A DNA stretch of 64,000 bases from Halomonas gemina (GTDB lineage Bacteria; Pseudomonadota; Gammaproteobacteria; Pseudomonadales; Halomonadaceae). The position numbers were made by a program, and so were the translations under genes. Location of the stretch: positions 1 to 64,000 of the forward strand of contig NZ_JAMJPK010000007.1 of assembly GCF_023554995.1 (NCBI RefSeq), written 5' to 3'. The notes under the pieces were generated by a model that saw nothing but the letters and a program-made list of their open reading frames with translations, had not been told where the DNA came from and did not search any database. Position 1 is the stretch's first letter. Every line of letters begins with the position of its first letter. This document shows positions 10,608 through 18,825 of this stretch, in pieces.

Positions 10608-11254
10608 CGCAGCAGCTCGCGCAGCGCCGGCCAGGGGGGCAGCCAGGGTATCAGCGCGGCGGCGAGCGCCAGCATGAGCACCGAGTTGCCCGGCTGGCGA
10701 TAGTCGAACAGCTTGAACGCCGTCCCGAAGGAGCGCTTGATACGCGTCCCGACCAGGTCGACGCTGTAGAGCTCATCGAGCAGCAGGTGGATCAGCGTAC
10801 CCAGCACCAGCGCCAGCCCCTGGGCCCAGGCCATCCAGGCGTCCTGCGAGAGCCACTGGTAACTGGCCACCGTGGTCGCCAGCCCGCACAGCAGCGAGGC
10901 CAGCAGCGAATGCCAGATACCACGATGCACCGAGAAGCGCTTGAACACGGCACTCAGCACATAGCGCACGCCAACATACAGGCCGCCACAGGCGATGATG
11001 AGCCCCCCCGGGCCGAGCCACCCCTGCAACAGCAGGGCGCCCACCACCACCGACAGCACGGCGAACAGGGTGAAGATCAGGCGGATGGCATGGGAGTTGT
11101 CGGCATCGACATCCGGCAGAATGCCGCCGAACGCGGTCAGGATGGCCAGGGAGGCGGCGTCGGGGGCGGATAGCGGGGTGGCCTGCCAGCCGCCCAGAGC
11201 AAGCAGCGCGCCACCGGCAACCGCGACGCCGAGGTGAGTACGAAAGTCGGCCAT
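10583..11254 (-). CDS. YdjM-like membrane-bound metal-dependent hydrolase
   Basis: 223 aa, several hydrophobic segments. Motifs GGILPDVDADNSH, HRGIWHSLLAS and IHLLLDELYSVD match the DUF457/YdjM family of inner-membrane putative metal hydrolases (in E. coli an SOS-linked membrane protein). The conserved Asp/His residues are candidate metal ligands. Convergent with dctD, whose last 25 bp it overlaps at the 3' end. The substrate of the family is unknown. Confidence 0.75.
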
Positions 11255-11341
11255 GTGCAGAGACTCGAAAATACTGGATGAAAAACCAGATTATGCGCAG
11301 CATGGCCAGAAAAAACAATCAGTTGCCAATCGGCGACAGGC

Positions 11342-11884
11342 TCAGCCGACCAGGTATTCGTCCTTGAGCCTGACGTAGTTGCCGGCGGTATAGGGGAAGA
11401 AGGCCCGCTCCTGCTCCTTGAGCGGGCGCAGCGCCTTGGCCGGGTTGCCGGCATAGACATGGCCGCTCTCCAGGCGCTTGCCGGGCGTCACCACGGCGCC
11501 GGCGGCGATGATCACCTCGTCCTCGACCACGGCACCATCCATGACGATGGCGCCCATGCCCACCAGGATGCGGTTGCCCAGGGTGGCGCCGTGGAGGATC
11601 GCCTTGTGGCCGATGGTCACCTCCTCGCCGATGGTCAGCGGGTAGCCGTCGGGGTTGAAGTCGCTGGCATGGGTGATGTGCAGCACGCTGCCGTCCTGCA
11701 CGCTGGTGCGCGCACCGATGCGGATGCGGTGCATGTCGCCGCGGATCACCGCCATGGGCCACACCGAGCAGTCGTCGCCCAGCACCACGTCACCCAGCAC
11801 CATGCAGGCCGGGTCGATGTAGACCCGCGCGCCCAATTGCGGCTCGAGGCCCTTCCAGGGTCGCAGACTCGTTGCCTCGCTCAT
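11342..11884 (-). CDS. gamma-class carbonic anhydrase family protein (YrdA/PaaY-like)
   Basis: 180 aa left-handed beta-helix of hexapeptide repeats (IGEEVTIGHKAILHGATLGNRILVG). The three metal-binding histidines of gamma-carbonic anhydrases are present in DGSVLHITH and GHKAILHG. Family members are Zn/Fe enzymes of mostly unproven activity. 30 bp downstream of the NSS transporter gene on the same strand, so possibly co-transcribed. Confidence 0.85.
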   Translation of the reverse strand: MSEATSLRPWKGLEPQLGARVYIDPACMVLGDVVLGDDCSVWPMAVIRGDMHRIRIGARTSVQDGSVLHITHASDFNPDGYPLTIGEEVTIGHKAILHGATLGNRILVGMGAIVMDGAVVEDEVIIAAGAVVTPGKRLESGHVYAGNPAKALRPLKEQERAFFPYTAGNYVRLKDEYLVG

Positions 11885-11914
11885 TGCTCACCTCTTCTTG
11901 TCAGGTCAGGCGTC

Positions 11915-13255
11915 TCAGATCAGTCCGGCCAACAATACTACCAGCGTCAGCGGGATCGACACCCAGCGCACCAGGGCGCGCCAGGCACGAAAGCCGTTGG
12001 GACCCGCATCCAGCGCCCGCAGGGTGGTCTCCTCGGGCATCACCCAGGCGGCGAAGATGGCGATCAGCAGCCCGCCCAGCGGCAGGAAGATCTCCGGCGG
12101 AATGGTGCTGACCAGCTCGAAGGGGTTCATGCCGAACAGCACCCGGGTCTCGGCCAGGCTCGAGAAGGAGAGTACCGAGAGCATCCCCAGCCCCCAGACC
12201 GCCAGCCCCACCACGGCCGCGGCGGCCCCCCGACGCAGGCCCCAGCCCTGCAGGGTGGCGACCATGGGCTCGGCCAGGTTGATGGAGGAGGTCCAGGTGG
12301 CCAGCAGCAGCAGCAGGAAGAACAGCGAGAGCCATAGCGGCCCGCCGGGCAGTTCGGCGAAGGCCACCGGCAGGGTGACGAACATCAGCCCCGGCCCCTC
12401 GCCGGGATCCATGCCCTGGGCGAACACCACCGAGAAGATGGCGATGCCCGCCAGCAGCGCCACCGTCACGTCCAGCACCGCCACCGAGACGGCGGCCCGG
12501 GGCAGGCTCTGGTGGTCGGGCATGTAGGCGCCATAGGCCATCAGCGCACATGCGCCCACCGCCAGGGTGAAGAAGGCGTGGCCCATGGCCTGCAACATCA
12601 CCATGGGCGTCACCGCCGTGAGGTCGGGCAGGAACAGCCAGGCCAGTGCCGGGCCGAAGCCCTCGGTGGTGGCCGCATAGCCCGCCAGCACCAGCAGCAG
12701 CAGGTAGAGCATCGGCATCAGCAGGTTGTTGAGCTTCTCCAGGCCCTTGGCCACCCCGGCGGCGACCACCAGCATGGTCATCACCAGAAAGAGTGTATGG
12801 TTGAAGGTCATCCGCCCGGGGTCGGCGAGGAAGGCATCGAAGCCGGCGCCGATCTCCGCCGCGCTGCGCCCCACGAAGTCGCCATTGACCGCGGCCACCA
12901 GGAATTCGATGGACCAGCCCGAGACCACCGAGTAGAAGGAGAGGATGCAGAACACCGTGAAGGCGCCGAACAGGCCCAGAAGCCGCCAGTGGCGACTCGC
13001 CCCGGCCTGGCCGGCCAGGTGGCCCAGCGACTGCATGGGGCTGCGGCGCCCGGCGCGGCCGATCAGGATCTCGGCCATCATCACCGGCAGCCCCAGCAGC
13101 AGCACGAAGGCCACGTAGAGCAGCAGGAAGGCGGCACCGCCGTTCTCGCCGGTGATGTAGGGAAAGCGCCAGATGTTGCCCAGCCCCACTGCCGCCCCGG
13201 TCACCGCCAGGATGAAGGCGCGCCGCGTGCTCCAGCGCTCCAGCGTCTCGTTCAT
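11915..13255 (-). CDS. sodium-dependent transporter, NSS/SNF family
   Basis: 446 aa with about 11-12 transmembrane helices. The N-terminal signature AVGLGNIWRFPYITGENGGAAF is the Na+-binding TM1 region of neurotransmitter:sodium symporters. It probably imports an amino acid with Na+. The start ATG at 13255 has GGAG seven bases upstream. An upstream extension to 13573 runs antisense to prlC and is rejected. The substrate cannot be told from sequence. Confidence 0.85.
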   Translation of the reverse strand: MNETLERWSTRRAFILAVTGAAVGLGNIWRFPYITGENGGAAFLLLYVAFVLLLGLPVMMAEILIGRAGRRSPMQSLGHLAGQAGASRHWRLLGLFGAFTVFCILSFYSVVSGWSIEFLVAAVNGDFVGRSAAEIGAGFDAFLADPGRMTFNHTLFLVMTMLVVAAGVAKGLEKLNNLLMPMLYLLLLVLAGYAATTEGFGPALAWLFLPDLTAVTPMVMLQAMGHAFFTLAVGACALMAYGAYMPDHQSLPRAAVSVAVLDVTVALLAGIAIFSVVFAQGMDPGEGPGLMFVTLPVAFAELPGGPLWLSLFFLLLLLATWTSSINLAEPMVATLQGWGLRRGAAAAVVGLAVWGLGMLSVLSFSSLAETRVLFGMNPFELVSTIPPEIFLPLGGLLIAIFAAWVMPEETTLRALDAGPNGFRAWRALVRWVSIPLTLVVLLAGLI

Positions 13256-13359
13256 GGGCCCACTCCACGAGCTCGAAAAGGACGCAAGCCTAGCATATTG
13301 AAACCCGCCGCGGCCGCCCGCATCTAAGACCCACTCCCTAGCCCCGACCCGAGGTGTGC

Positions 13360-15408
13360 ATGTCCCGCAATCCGCTGCTCGACCCCCACGAACTGCCCCC
13401 CTTCGATGCCATCCGGCCCGAGCACGTGGTACCGGCCATCGAGGCGCTGCTGGCGGAAAACCGCACGGCCATCGAGGCGCTGGTGGCGCGCGCCGACACG
13501 GCCGCCCCCAGCTGGGACAGCCTGGCCGCCCCGCTGGAAGCCCTAAACGACCGCCTGGCGCGGGCCTGGTCACCGGTCTCGCACCTCAACGGCACCATGA
13601 ACAACCCCGAACTGCGCGAGGCCTATCAGGCCTGCCTGGCCAAGCTCTCCGACTACAGCACCTGGATCGGCCAGCACGAGGGGCTCTTCCGGGCCTGGCA
13701 GGCACTGCGTGACGGTCCCGCCTGGGAGACCCTCGACGATGGCCAGCGTCGCACAGTGGAAAATGCGCTGCGCGACTTCCGCCTGGCCGGCGTGGACCTG
13801 CCCGCCGAGAAGAAGCGGCGCTACGGGGAGATCAAGTCACGGCTCTCCGAGCTCTCCAACACCTTCTCCAACCAGCTGCTGGACGCCACCCAGGCCTGGC
13901 ACCTGGACCTCGCCGACGCGACCCGCCTGGCCGGCCTGCCCGAGAGCGCCCTGGCCAGCCTGCGTGCCAATGCCGAGGCCAAGGGGCTGGCCGGCTACCG
14001 CATCACCCTGGACTTCCCCAGCTTCTTCCCGGTGATGACCTACGCCGAGGACCGCGAGCTGCGTCGCGAGATCTATACCGCCTTCGTCACCCGGGCCTCG
14101 GACCAGGGCCCCAACGCCGGCGAGTACGACAATGCCCCGGTGATGGAGGAGATCCTCGCGCTGCGCCACGAGCTGGCCGAGCTGCTGGGCTTCAGCGACT
14201 ACGCCGACTACTCGCTCTCCACCAAGATGGCCGAGTCGCCCGACCAGGTGGTCACCTTCCTCGAGGACCTCGCGGCGCGCGCCGTCCCCCAGGCCCGCGA
14301 GGAGTATGCGGAGCTCTCGGCCTATGCCCGCGACGAGCTGGGCATGGAGTCTCTGGCGCCCTGGGACGTGGGCTTCGCCAGCGAGAAGCTGCGCGAGGCG
14401 CGCTACGCCATCTCCGATGAGCAGCTGCGCCCCTACTTCCCCGCCCCGCAGGTGGTCGACGGCCTGTTCCGGGTGGTCGAGCGCCTCTACGGCGTGACCT
14501 TCGCGGAGGACGAGACGGCCCCGCGCTACCACCCCGACGTGCGCTACTTCCGCATCCTCGAGCACGGCGCCCCCATCGCCGGTTTCTACCTCGACCTCTA
14601 TGCCCGCGAGGGCAAGCGCGGCGGCGCCTGGATGGACGAGTGCCGGGTCCGCCGCCTGGAGGGCGACGCGGTGCAGCTGCCGGTGGCCTACCTGACCTGC
14701 AACTTCACCCGCCCGGTGGGAGACGCCCCGGCGCTGCTGACCCACGACGAGGTCACCACCCTCTTCCATGAGTTCGGCCACGGCCTGCACCACATGCTGA
14801 CCCGCCAGACCGTCGCCGACATCTCCGGCATCAATGGCGTGGCCTGGGATGCGGTGGAGCTGCCCAGCCAGTTCATGGAGAACTTCTGCTGGGAGCGCGA
14901 GGGGCTCGACCTGATCGCCGCCCACGTGGAGACCGGCGAGCCGCTGCCCGAGGCACTCTTCGAGCGGCTGCTCGCGGCCAAGAACTTCCAGTCCGCCATG
15001 GGCATGGTGCGCCAGCTGGAGTTCTCGCTGTTCGACTTCCGCCTGCACCGCGAGCTCGCGGCGCCGAGCGCCGCCGACATCCAGGCGCTGCTCGACGCGG
15101 TGCGCGATGCCGTCGCCGTGGTCCCGCGGGCCGACTTCAACCGCTTCCAGAACGGCTTCGGCCACATCTTCGCCGGCGGCTATGCGGCGGGCTACTACAG
15201 CTACAAGTGGGCCGAGGTGCTCTCCGCGGATGCCTGGAGCGCCTTCGAGGAAGCCGGTATCTTCGACCCCGAGACCGGCCGTCGCTTCCGCACCGAGATC
15301 CTCGAACGCGGCGGCTCCCGTGACGCCGCCGAGCTGTTCCGCGCCTTCCGCGGCCGCGAGCCCAGCGTTGAGCCGCTGCTGCGCCACAGCGGCATCCGTG
15401 CCGCCTGA
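13360..15408 (+). CDS. prlC: oligopeptidase A (M3 metallopeptidase)
   Basis: 682 aa, matching E. coli PrlC (680). Zinc site HEFGH in TTLFHEFGHGLHH with the downstream Glu in a GVAWDAVELPSQFMEN context, the M3A pattern. It degrades oligopeptides, including cleaved signal peptides, in the cytoplasm. ATG at 13360 with GAGG five bases upstream is chosen over an in-frame GTG at 13354. A small hairpin separates it from yheV. Confidence 0.92.
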   Translation: MSRNPLLDPHELPPFDAIRPEHVVPAIEALLAENRTAIEALVARADTAAPSWDSLAAPLEALNDRLARAWSPVSHLNGTMNNPELREAYQACLAKLSDYSTWIGQHEGLFRAWQALRDGPAWETLDDGQRRTVENALRDFRLAGVDLPAEKKRRYGEIKSRLSELSNTFSNQLLDATQAWHLDLADATRLAGLPESALASLRANAEAKGLAGYRITLDFPSFFPVMTYAEDRELRREIYTAFVTRASDQGPNAGEYDNAPVMEEILALRHELAELLGFSDYADYSLSTKMAESPDQVVTFLEDLAARAVPQAREEYAELSAYARDELGMESLAPWDVGFASEKLREARYAISDEQLRPYFPAPQVVDGLFRVVERLYGVTFAEDETAPRYHPDVRYFRILEHGAPIAGFYLDLYAREGKRGGAWMDECRVRRLEGDAVQLPVAYLTCNFTRPVGDAPALLTHDEVTTLFHEFGHGLHHMLTRQTVADISGINGVAWDAVELPSQFMENFCWEREGLDLIAAHVETGEPLPEALFERLLAAKNFQSAMGMVRQLEFSLFDFRLHRELAAPSAADIQALLDAVRDAVAVVPRADFNRFQNGFGHIFAGGYAAGYYSYKWAEVLSADAWSAFEEAGIFDPETGRRFRTEILERGGSRDAAELFRAFRGREPSVEPLLRHSGIRAA

Positions 15409-15424
15409 GCCCCTGACATCCATC

Positions 15425-15446
15425 GCCCCGGCCGCGCCGCCGGGGC
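15425..15446 (+). terminator. intercistronic hairpin prlC-yheV
   Basis: GCCCCGGC (15425-15432), six-base loop, GCCGGGGC (15439-15446), without a T tract. It may stabilise the prlC mRNA end or attenuate rather than terminate. Confidence 0.35.
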
Positions 15447-15462
15447 CGCCACAGGAGACACC

Positions 15463-15708
15463 ATGGCCGTCCAGAAACGCTTTATCGCCGGGGCCATCTG
15501 CCCGCGCTGCGCCGAGATGGACCGCATCCGCAGCTGGGAGCAGAACGGCATCCGCTATCGTGACTGCGTAAGCTGTGACTTCTTCGAGCAGCTGCCCATC
15601 GAGAACGAGGCCCTGCCCGAGCTCGAGACCCGGGTCAATCGCGAGCGCGAGGAGCAGACGCGCAGCGACCTGCAGACCGTGAAGATCCTCGACCCGAAAG
15701 GGCACTGA
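15463..15708 (+). CDS. yheV: YheV-family zinc-ribbon protein
   Basis: 81 aa. Four cysteines in CPRC and CVSC pairs form a zinc ribbon. Sequence and length fit YheV, a small conserved gammaproteobacterial protein without known function. SD AGGAG lies upstream of the ATG. Five nt before the Na/Pi cotransporter gene. Confidence 0.8.
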   Translation: MAVQKRFIAGAICPRCAEMDRIRSWEQNGIRYRDCVSCDFFEQLPIENEALPELETRVNREREEQTRSDLQTVKILDPKGH

Positions 15709-15713
15709 AACGC

Positions 15714-17432
15714 ATGGGCCAGGGAGCGGCCACCGTCCTGCTGCCGCAGCGCCGCCTGCTCGAGCTGCTCGGGCTCGCGGCCGCGGCGGCGCTGCTGTTC
15801 GCGCGACTCGACCTGGCCACCCTGGCCGCCGGGCTGGGCCTCTTCCTGTGGGGCATGAGCCACCTGGAGGAAGGCATCAAGCGGCTCTCCGGCGGCACCC
15901 TGGACCGCTGGCTGCACGCCGCCACCCGCCGCACCTCACGGGCCATCGCCGTGGGCGCCCTGGCGACTGCGCTGGTCCAGTCCAGCTCGCTGGTCACCCT
16001 GCTGGCCATGTCCTTCGTCGGCGCCGGCCTGGTGGCCCTGCCCGCCGCCATTGCCCTGCTCTTCGGCGCCAACCTCGGCACCACCACCGGTGCCTGGCTG
16101 ATCGCCGGCTTCGGCCTCAAGGCCGACCTCGCCCAGTATGCGATGCCGCTGCTGGCGCTGGGGCTGCTGGGCTCCCGGCTGCTGCAGGGCAGTCGTGCCG
16201 GCATCGCCGGCCTGCTGCTCGGCGTGGGCCTGCTGCTGCTGGGCATCGACTTCATGAAGCTGGGCTTCGAGACCTGGCAGGATGGTCTCTCCCTCGACGG
16301 CCTGGCCGGAGAGCACCTCTGGCACTGGCCGCTGCTGGTGCTCTTCGGCGTCATGGCCACCGTGGTCATGCAGTCCAGCCACGCCACCCTGCTGATCACC
16401 CTCACGGCACTGGCCTCCGGCCAGCTGCCCTACCTGCCGGCCCTGGCCATCGCCATCGGCGCCAACATCGGCACCACCGTGACCGCGGTGATCGGTGCCT
16501 TCGGCGCCAGCACGGCCGGCCGACGCCTGGCCGGGGCCCACGTGATCTTCAACCTGGTCACCGCGGCCGTGGCCCTGGCCCTGCTGCTGCCGCTGGCCGG
16601 GCTGGTAGACCGGCTCGCCGCGCTGCTGGGCCTGGCGGCCACCGCCTGGCCGCTCAAGCTGGCGCTCTTCCATACCCTCTTCAACGTTCTCGGCATCGTG
16701 CTGATGCTGCCCTGGATCCCGCGACTGGCCAGCGGCCTGGAACGGTTCCTCCCCGAGCCAGCAAGAGTTCCCCCGGCCCAGGCGCGCTACCTGGAGACCA
16801 ACGCCCTGCAGCACGCCGATACGGCCCTCGCGGCGATCGAGCAGGAGTGCCGACGGCTCGACCGGCGCACCTACCACCTGCTCGCCGCGGCCATCCTGGT
16901 GCCCAGCGCCGAGGCGATCGGCCACCCGCCCGACCGGGCCGTGATCGAGGCCCCCATCGTTCCCGAGGAGTGGCCGCTGGTGAACGTGCGCTACCACGAG
17001 CAGATCAAGCCGCTGATGGCGGAGATCCTGGACTTCTACTCGCGCATCGACACGCCCCTCACCGCGGCCCAGGAGGCCCGCCTGGAGGCCCTCTATGCCC
17101 GCACCCTGCGCCTGGTCGAGGCGGTACGCTTCGGCGAGGTGCTGCAGCGCAGCCTGCTGCGCCATGCCGCGCCGGCGAGCCCCCTGCGCGAGGCCCACGA
17201 CGACCTGCGCATGGCCCTCGCCGAAGGCCTCAACCGCCTGGCCAACGACCCGGACACCCGCGACATCGAGGCGCCCCTGGAGGATGTCCGTCGCCGCTGG
17301 CAGCACGAACTGGCCGAGCGGCTACGCCAACATCGCCTGGACCCCTGGCTCGCCTCCTCGCTGATGAACGACCTCCACCAGGCCAGCCGCCTGACGGCCG
17401 CCCTGACCTCGCCGCCCGACGCCGACGCCTGA
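15714..17432 (+). CDS. Na+/phosphate cotransporter family protein (NptA-like) with PhoU-like tail
   Basis: 572 aa. Two inverted repeats of the PF02690 Na/Pi module, each with the QSS signature (LVQSSSLVTLL and VMQSSHATLLIT) and a GANLGTT/GANIGTT motif, about 8-10 transmembrane helices. From about residue 355 a helical PhoU-like cytoplasmic domain (NALQHADTALAAIEQECRRL). Likely Na+-driven phosphate import or export. Co-directional with prlC and yheV. Confidence 0.85.
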   Translation: MGQGAATVLLPQRRLLELLGLAAAAALLFARLDLATLAAGLGLFLWGMSHLEEGIKRLSGGTLDRWLHAATRRTSRAIAVGALATALVQSSSLVTLLAMSFVGAGLVALPAAIALLFGANLGTTTGAWLIAGFGLKADLAQYAMPLLALGLLGSRLLQGSRAGIAGLLLGVGLLLLGIDFMKLGFETWQDGLSLDGLAGEHLWHWPLLVLFGVMATVVMQSSHATLLITLTALASGQLPYLPALAIAIGANIGTTVTAVIGAFGASTAGRRLAGAHVIFNLVTAAVALALLLPLAGLVDRLAALLGLAATAWPLKLALFHTLFNVLGIVLMLPWIPRLASGLERFLPEPARVPPAQARYLETNALQHADTALAAIEQECRRLDRRTYHLLAAAILVPSAEAIGHPPDRAVIEAPIVPEEWPLVNVRYHEQIKPLMAEILDFYSRIDTPLTAAQEARLEALYARTLRLVEAVRFGEVLQRSLLRHAAPASPLREAHDDLRMALAEGLNRLANDPDTRDIEAPLEDVRRRWQHELAERLRQHRLDPWLASSLMNDLHQASRLTAALTSPPDADA

Positions 17433-17454
17433 CGGCACCATTGCCGCGAGAGCC

Positions 17455-17503
17455 GTGCGGAAATCCGCACAGCCCGATCCCCGTCCCGTGCGGGATCCCG
17501 GCC
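17455..17503 (+). promoter_or_regulatory. tandem dyads, candidate DctD enhancer sites
   Basis: Perfect dyad GTGCGGAAATCCGCAC (17455-17470) and a degenerate copy GTGCGGGATCCCGGCC (17488-17503), centres 33 bp apart, i.e. about three helical turns, so on the same DNA face. They lie about 90-120 bp upstream of a -24/-12 promoter, the normal place for NtrC/DctD-family binding sites. A further palindrome TTCGACCAAGGTCGAA lies at 17522-17537. The rest of the 306-bp gap 17433-17738 holds only the sigma-54 promoter and leader. Confidence 0.55.
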
Positions 17504-17581
17504 CCACCTCGCCAGTGCCGCTTCGACCAAGGTCGAACAATATCTTCGCAATATCATGAAATACAAGGAATTCGACCAGAC

Positions 17582-17598
17582 AGGCATGGCCATTGCTG
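17582..17598 (+). promoter_or_regulatory. sigma-54 (-24/-12) promoter for the TAXI-TRAP genes
   Basis: AGGCAT-N5-TTGCTG fits the TGGCAC-N5-TTGCW consensus, with the invariant GG (17583-17584) and GC (17595-17596) at exactly 10 bp spacing. Transcription would start near 17608, leaving a leader of about 130 nt before the ATG at 17739. Confidence 0.6.
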
Positions 17599-17738
17599 TG
17601 TATTGGGCGTTGATGCCACCCCGGCCCGGTCCACGGCAGGTCCCGCCGCCGGTGACCATACTGGGTAACGGCATGCAGCCCCGGGGCACGACGGCCCGGG
17701 CAGATGACAAGAGCACAACCGCATACAGGAGACACGCC

Positions 17739-18728
17739 ATGCGCAACGCAACCTCACGGATCCTCGCCGGCACCCTCGCCGGCTCCCTGCTGGTCGCCGC
17801 CTCGGCCTCGGCCCAGTCCGATCGCAGCGACTGGCCGGACAACTTCACCGTGGGTACCGCCAGCCAGGGCGGCACCTACTTCGTCTATGGTTCCGGCTGG
17901 GCTAACCTGGTGGCCAACGAACTGGGCATCTCCGGCGGTGGCGAGGTTACAGGCGGCCCGAACCAGAACCTGGCCCTGGTTCATACGGGGAATATCGCTC
18001 TTGGGTTGACCACCATGGGTCCGGCCGCCGAAGCCCTGGCCGGTCAAAGCCCGCTGGCGCCGGGCGTGCCGATGGACAATGTCTGTGCGCTCTTCCCGAT
18101 GTATGAGACACCCTTCTCCATCACCGCCCTGGCCGGCAGCGGCATTACTTCGATCTCCGACATCCCGGAGGGCGCCCGTATCGGCTTCGGCCCGGCGGCC
18201 TCCACCTCCGATACCTACTTCCCGGCGATTCTCGAAGCACTGGGTGTCGACTTCGAGCGCCGTAATGGTGGCTGGACCGACCTCGGGGGTCAGTTGCAGG
18301 ACGGCCTGCTCGACGTCATCGCCTTCGCTGCCGGCATTCCGATCCCGGCCGTCAGCCAACTGGAGGTCCAGACCGACGTCAACATCATCGAGTTCACCGA
18401 GGAAGAGCAGGCCCAGGTACTCGACGCCTTCCCGGTCGCCCCCTTCCAGATCCCGGCCAGCACCTACGAGACCCTCGAGGAGGATGCCCGTGCCGTTTCC
18501 ATGTGGAACTTCACTATCGCCGGCTGTGATCTGCCGGAAAGCTTCATCTATGAAGTCACCAAGGTGAGCATGGAGAACAACGACCGCATGCAGGAAGTAC
18601 ACCGCAGCGCCGTCACATCCATCCCGGAAAATATCGACAAGAACACCGTGTTGCCCTTCCATCCGGGTGCGGTGCGCTGGTACGAGGAAAATGGCTACGA
18701 GATCCCTGAAGAGCGCAAGCTGAACTGA
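17739..18728 (+). CDS. TAXI-family TRAP transporter solute-binding protein
   Basis: 329 aa, secreted: signal peptide MRNATSRILAGTLAGSLLVAASASAQ. The mature start NFTVGTASQGGTYFVYGSGWANLV is typical of TAXI (TRAP-associated extracytoplasmic immunogenic) receptors. It captures a periplasmic solute for the permease encoded next. ATG at 17739 has GGAG seven bases upstream. The in-frame extension back to 17556 covers the promoter region and is rejected. Ligands of TAXI proteins are mostly unknown (glutamate-like and other organic acids). A role in organic acid uptake fits the sigma-54/DctD-type control. Confidence 0.88.
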   Translation: MRNATSRILAGTLAGSLLVAASASAQSDRSDWPDNFTVGTASQGGTYFVYGSGWANLVANELGISGGGEVTGGPNQNLALVHTGNIALGLTTMGPAAEALAGQSPLAPGVPMDNVCALFPMYETPFSITALAGSGITSISDIPEGARIGFGPAASTSDTYFPAILEALGVDFERRNGGWTDLGGQLQDGLLDVIAFAAGIPIPAVSQLEVQTDVNIIEFTEEEQAQVLDAFPVAPFQIPASTYETLEEDARAVSMWNFTIAGCDLPESFIYEVTKVSMENNDRMQEVHRSAVTSIPENIDKNTVLPFHPGAVRWYEENGYEIPEERKLN

Positions 18729-18750
18729 TCGTCTCTCGAGCCTGATGCCT

Positions 18751-18789
18751 TGCCCCGCTCCCGGCCATAACGTCGAGACGGGGCATTTT
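18751..18789 (+). terminator. weak terminator/attenuator between binding protein and permease
   Basis: TGCCCCG (18751-18757) pairs with CGGGGCA (18779-18785), followed by TTTT. With its 21-nt loop it is probably leaky, giving more binding protein than permease, as is common in such operons. Confidence 0.45.
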
Positions 18790-18825
18790 CGACTCCTGCT
18801 ATCCCACACTCGAAGGTGATATCCC

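Noticed and set aside
11915..13573. Longer NSS transporter frame starting at 13573
   Set aside because: The extra part is antisense to prlC; the NSS signature and SD place the start at 13255.
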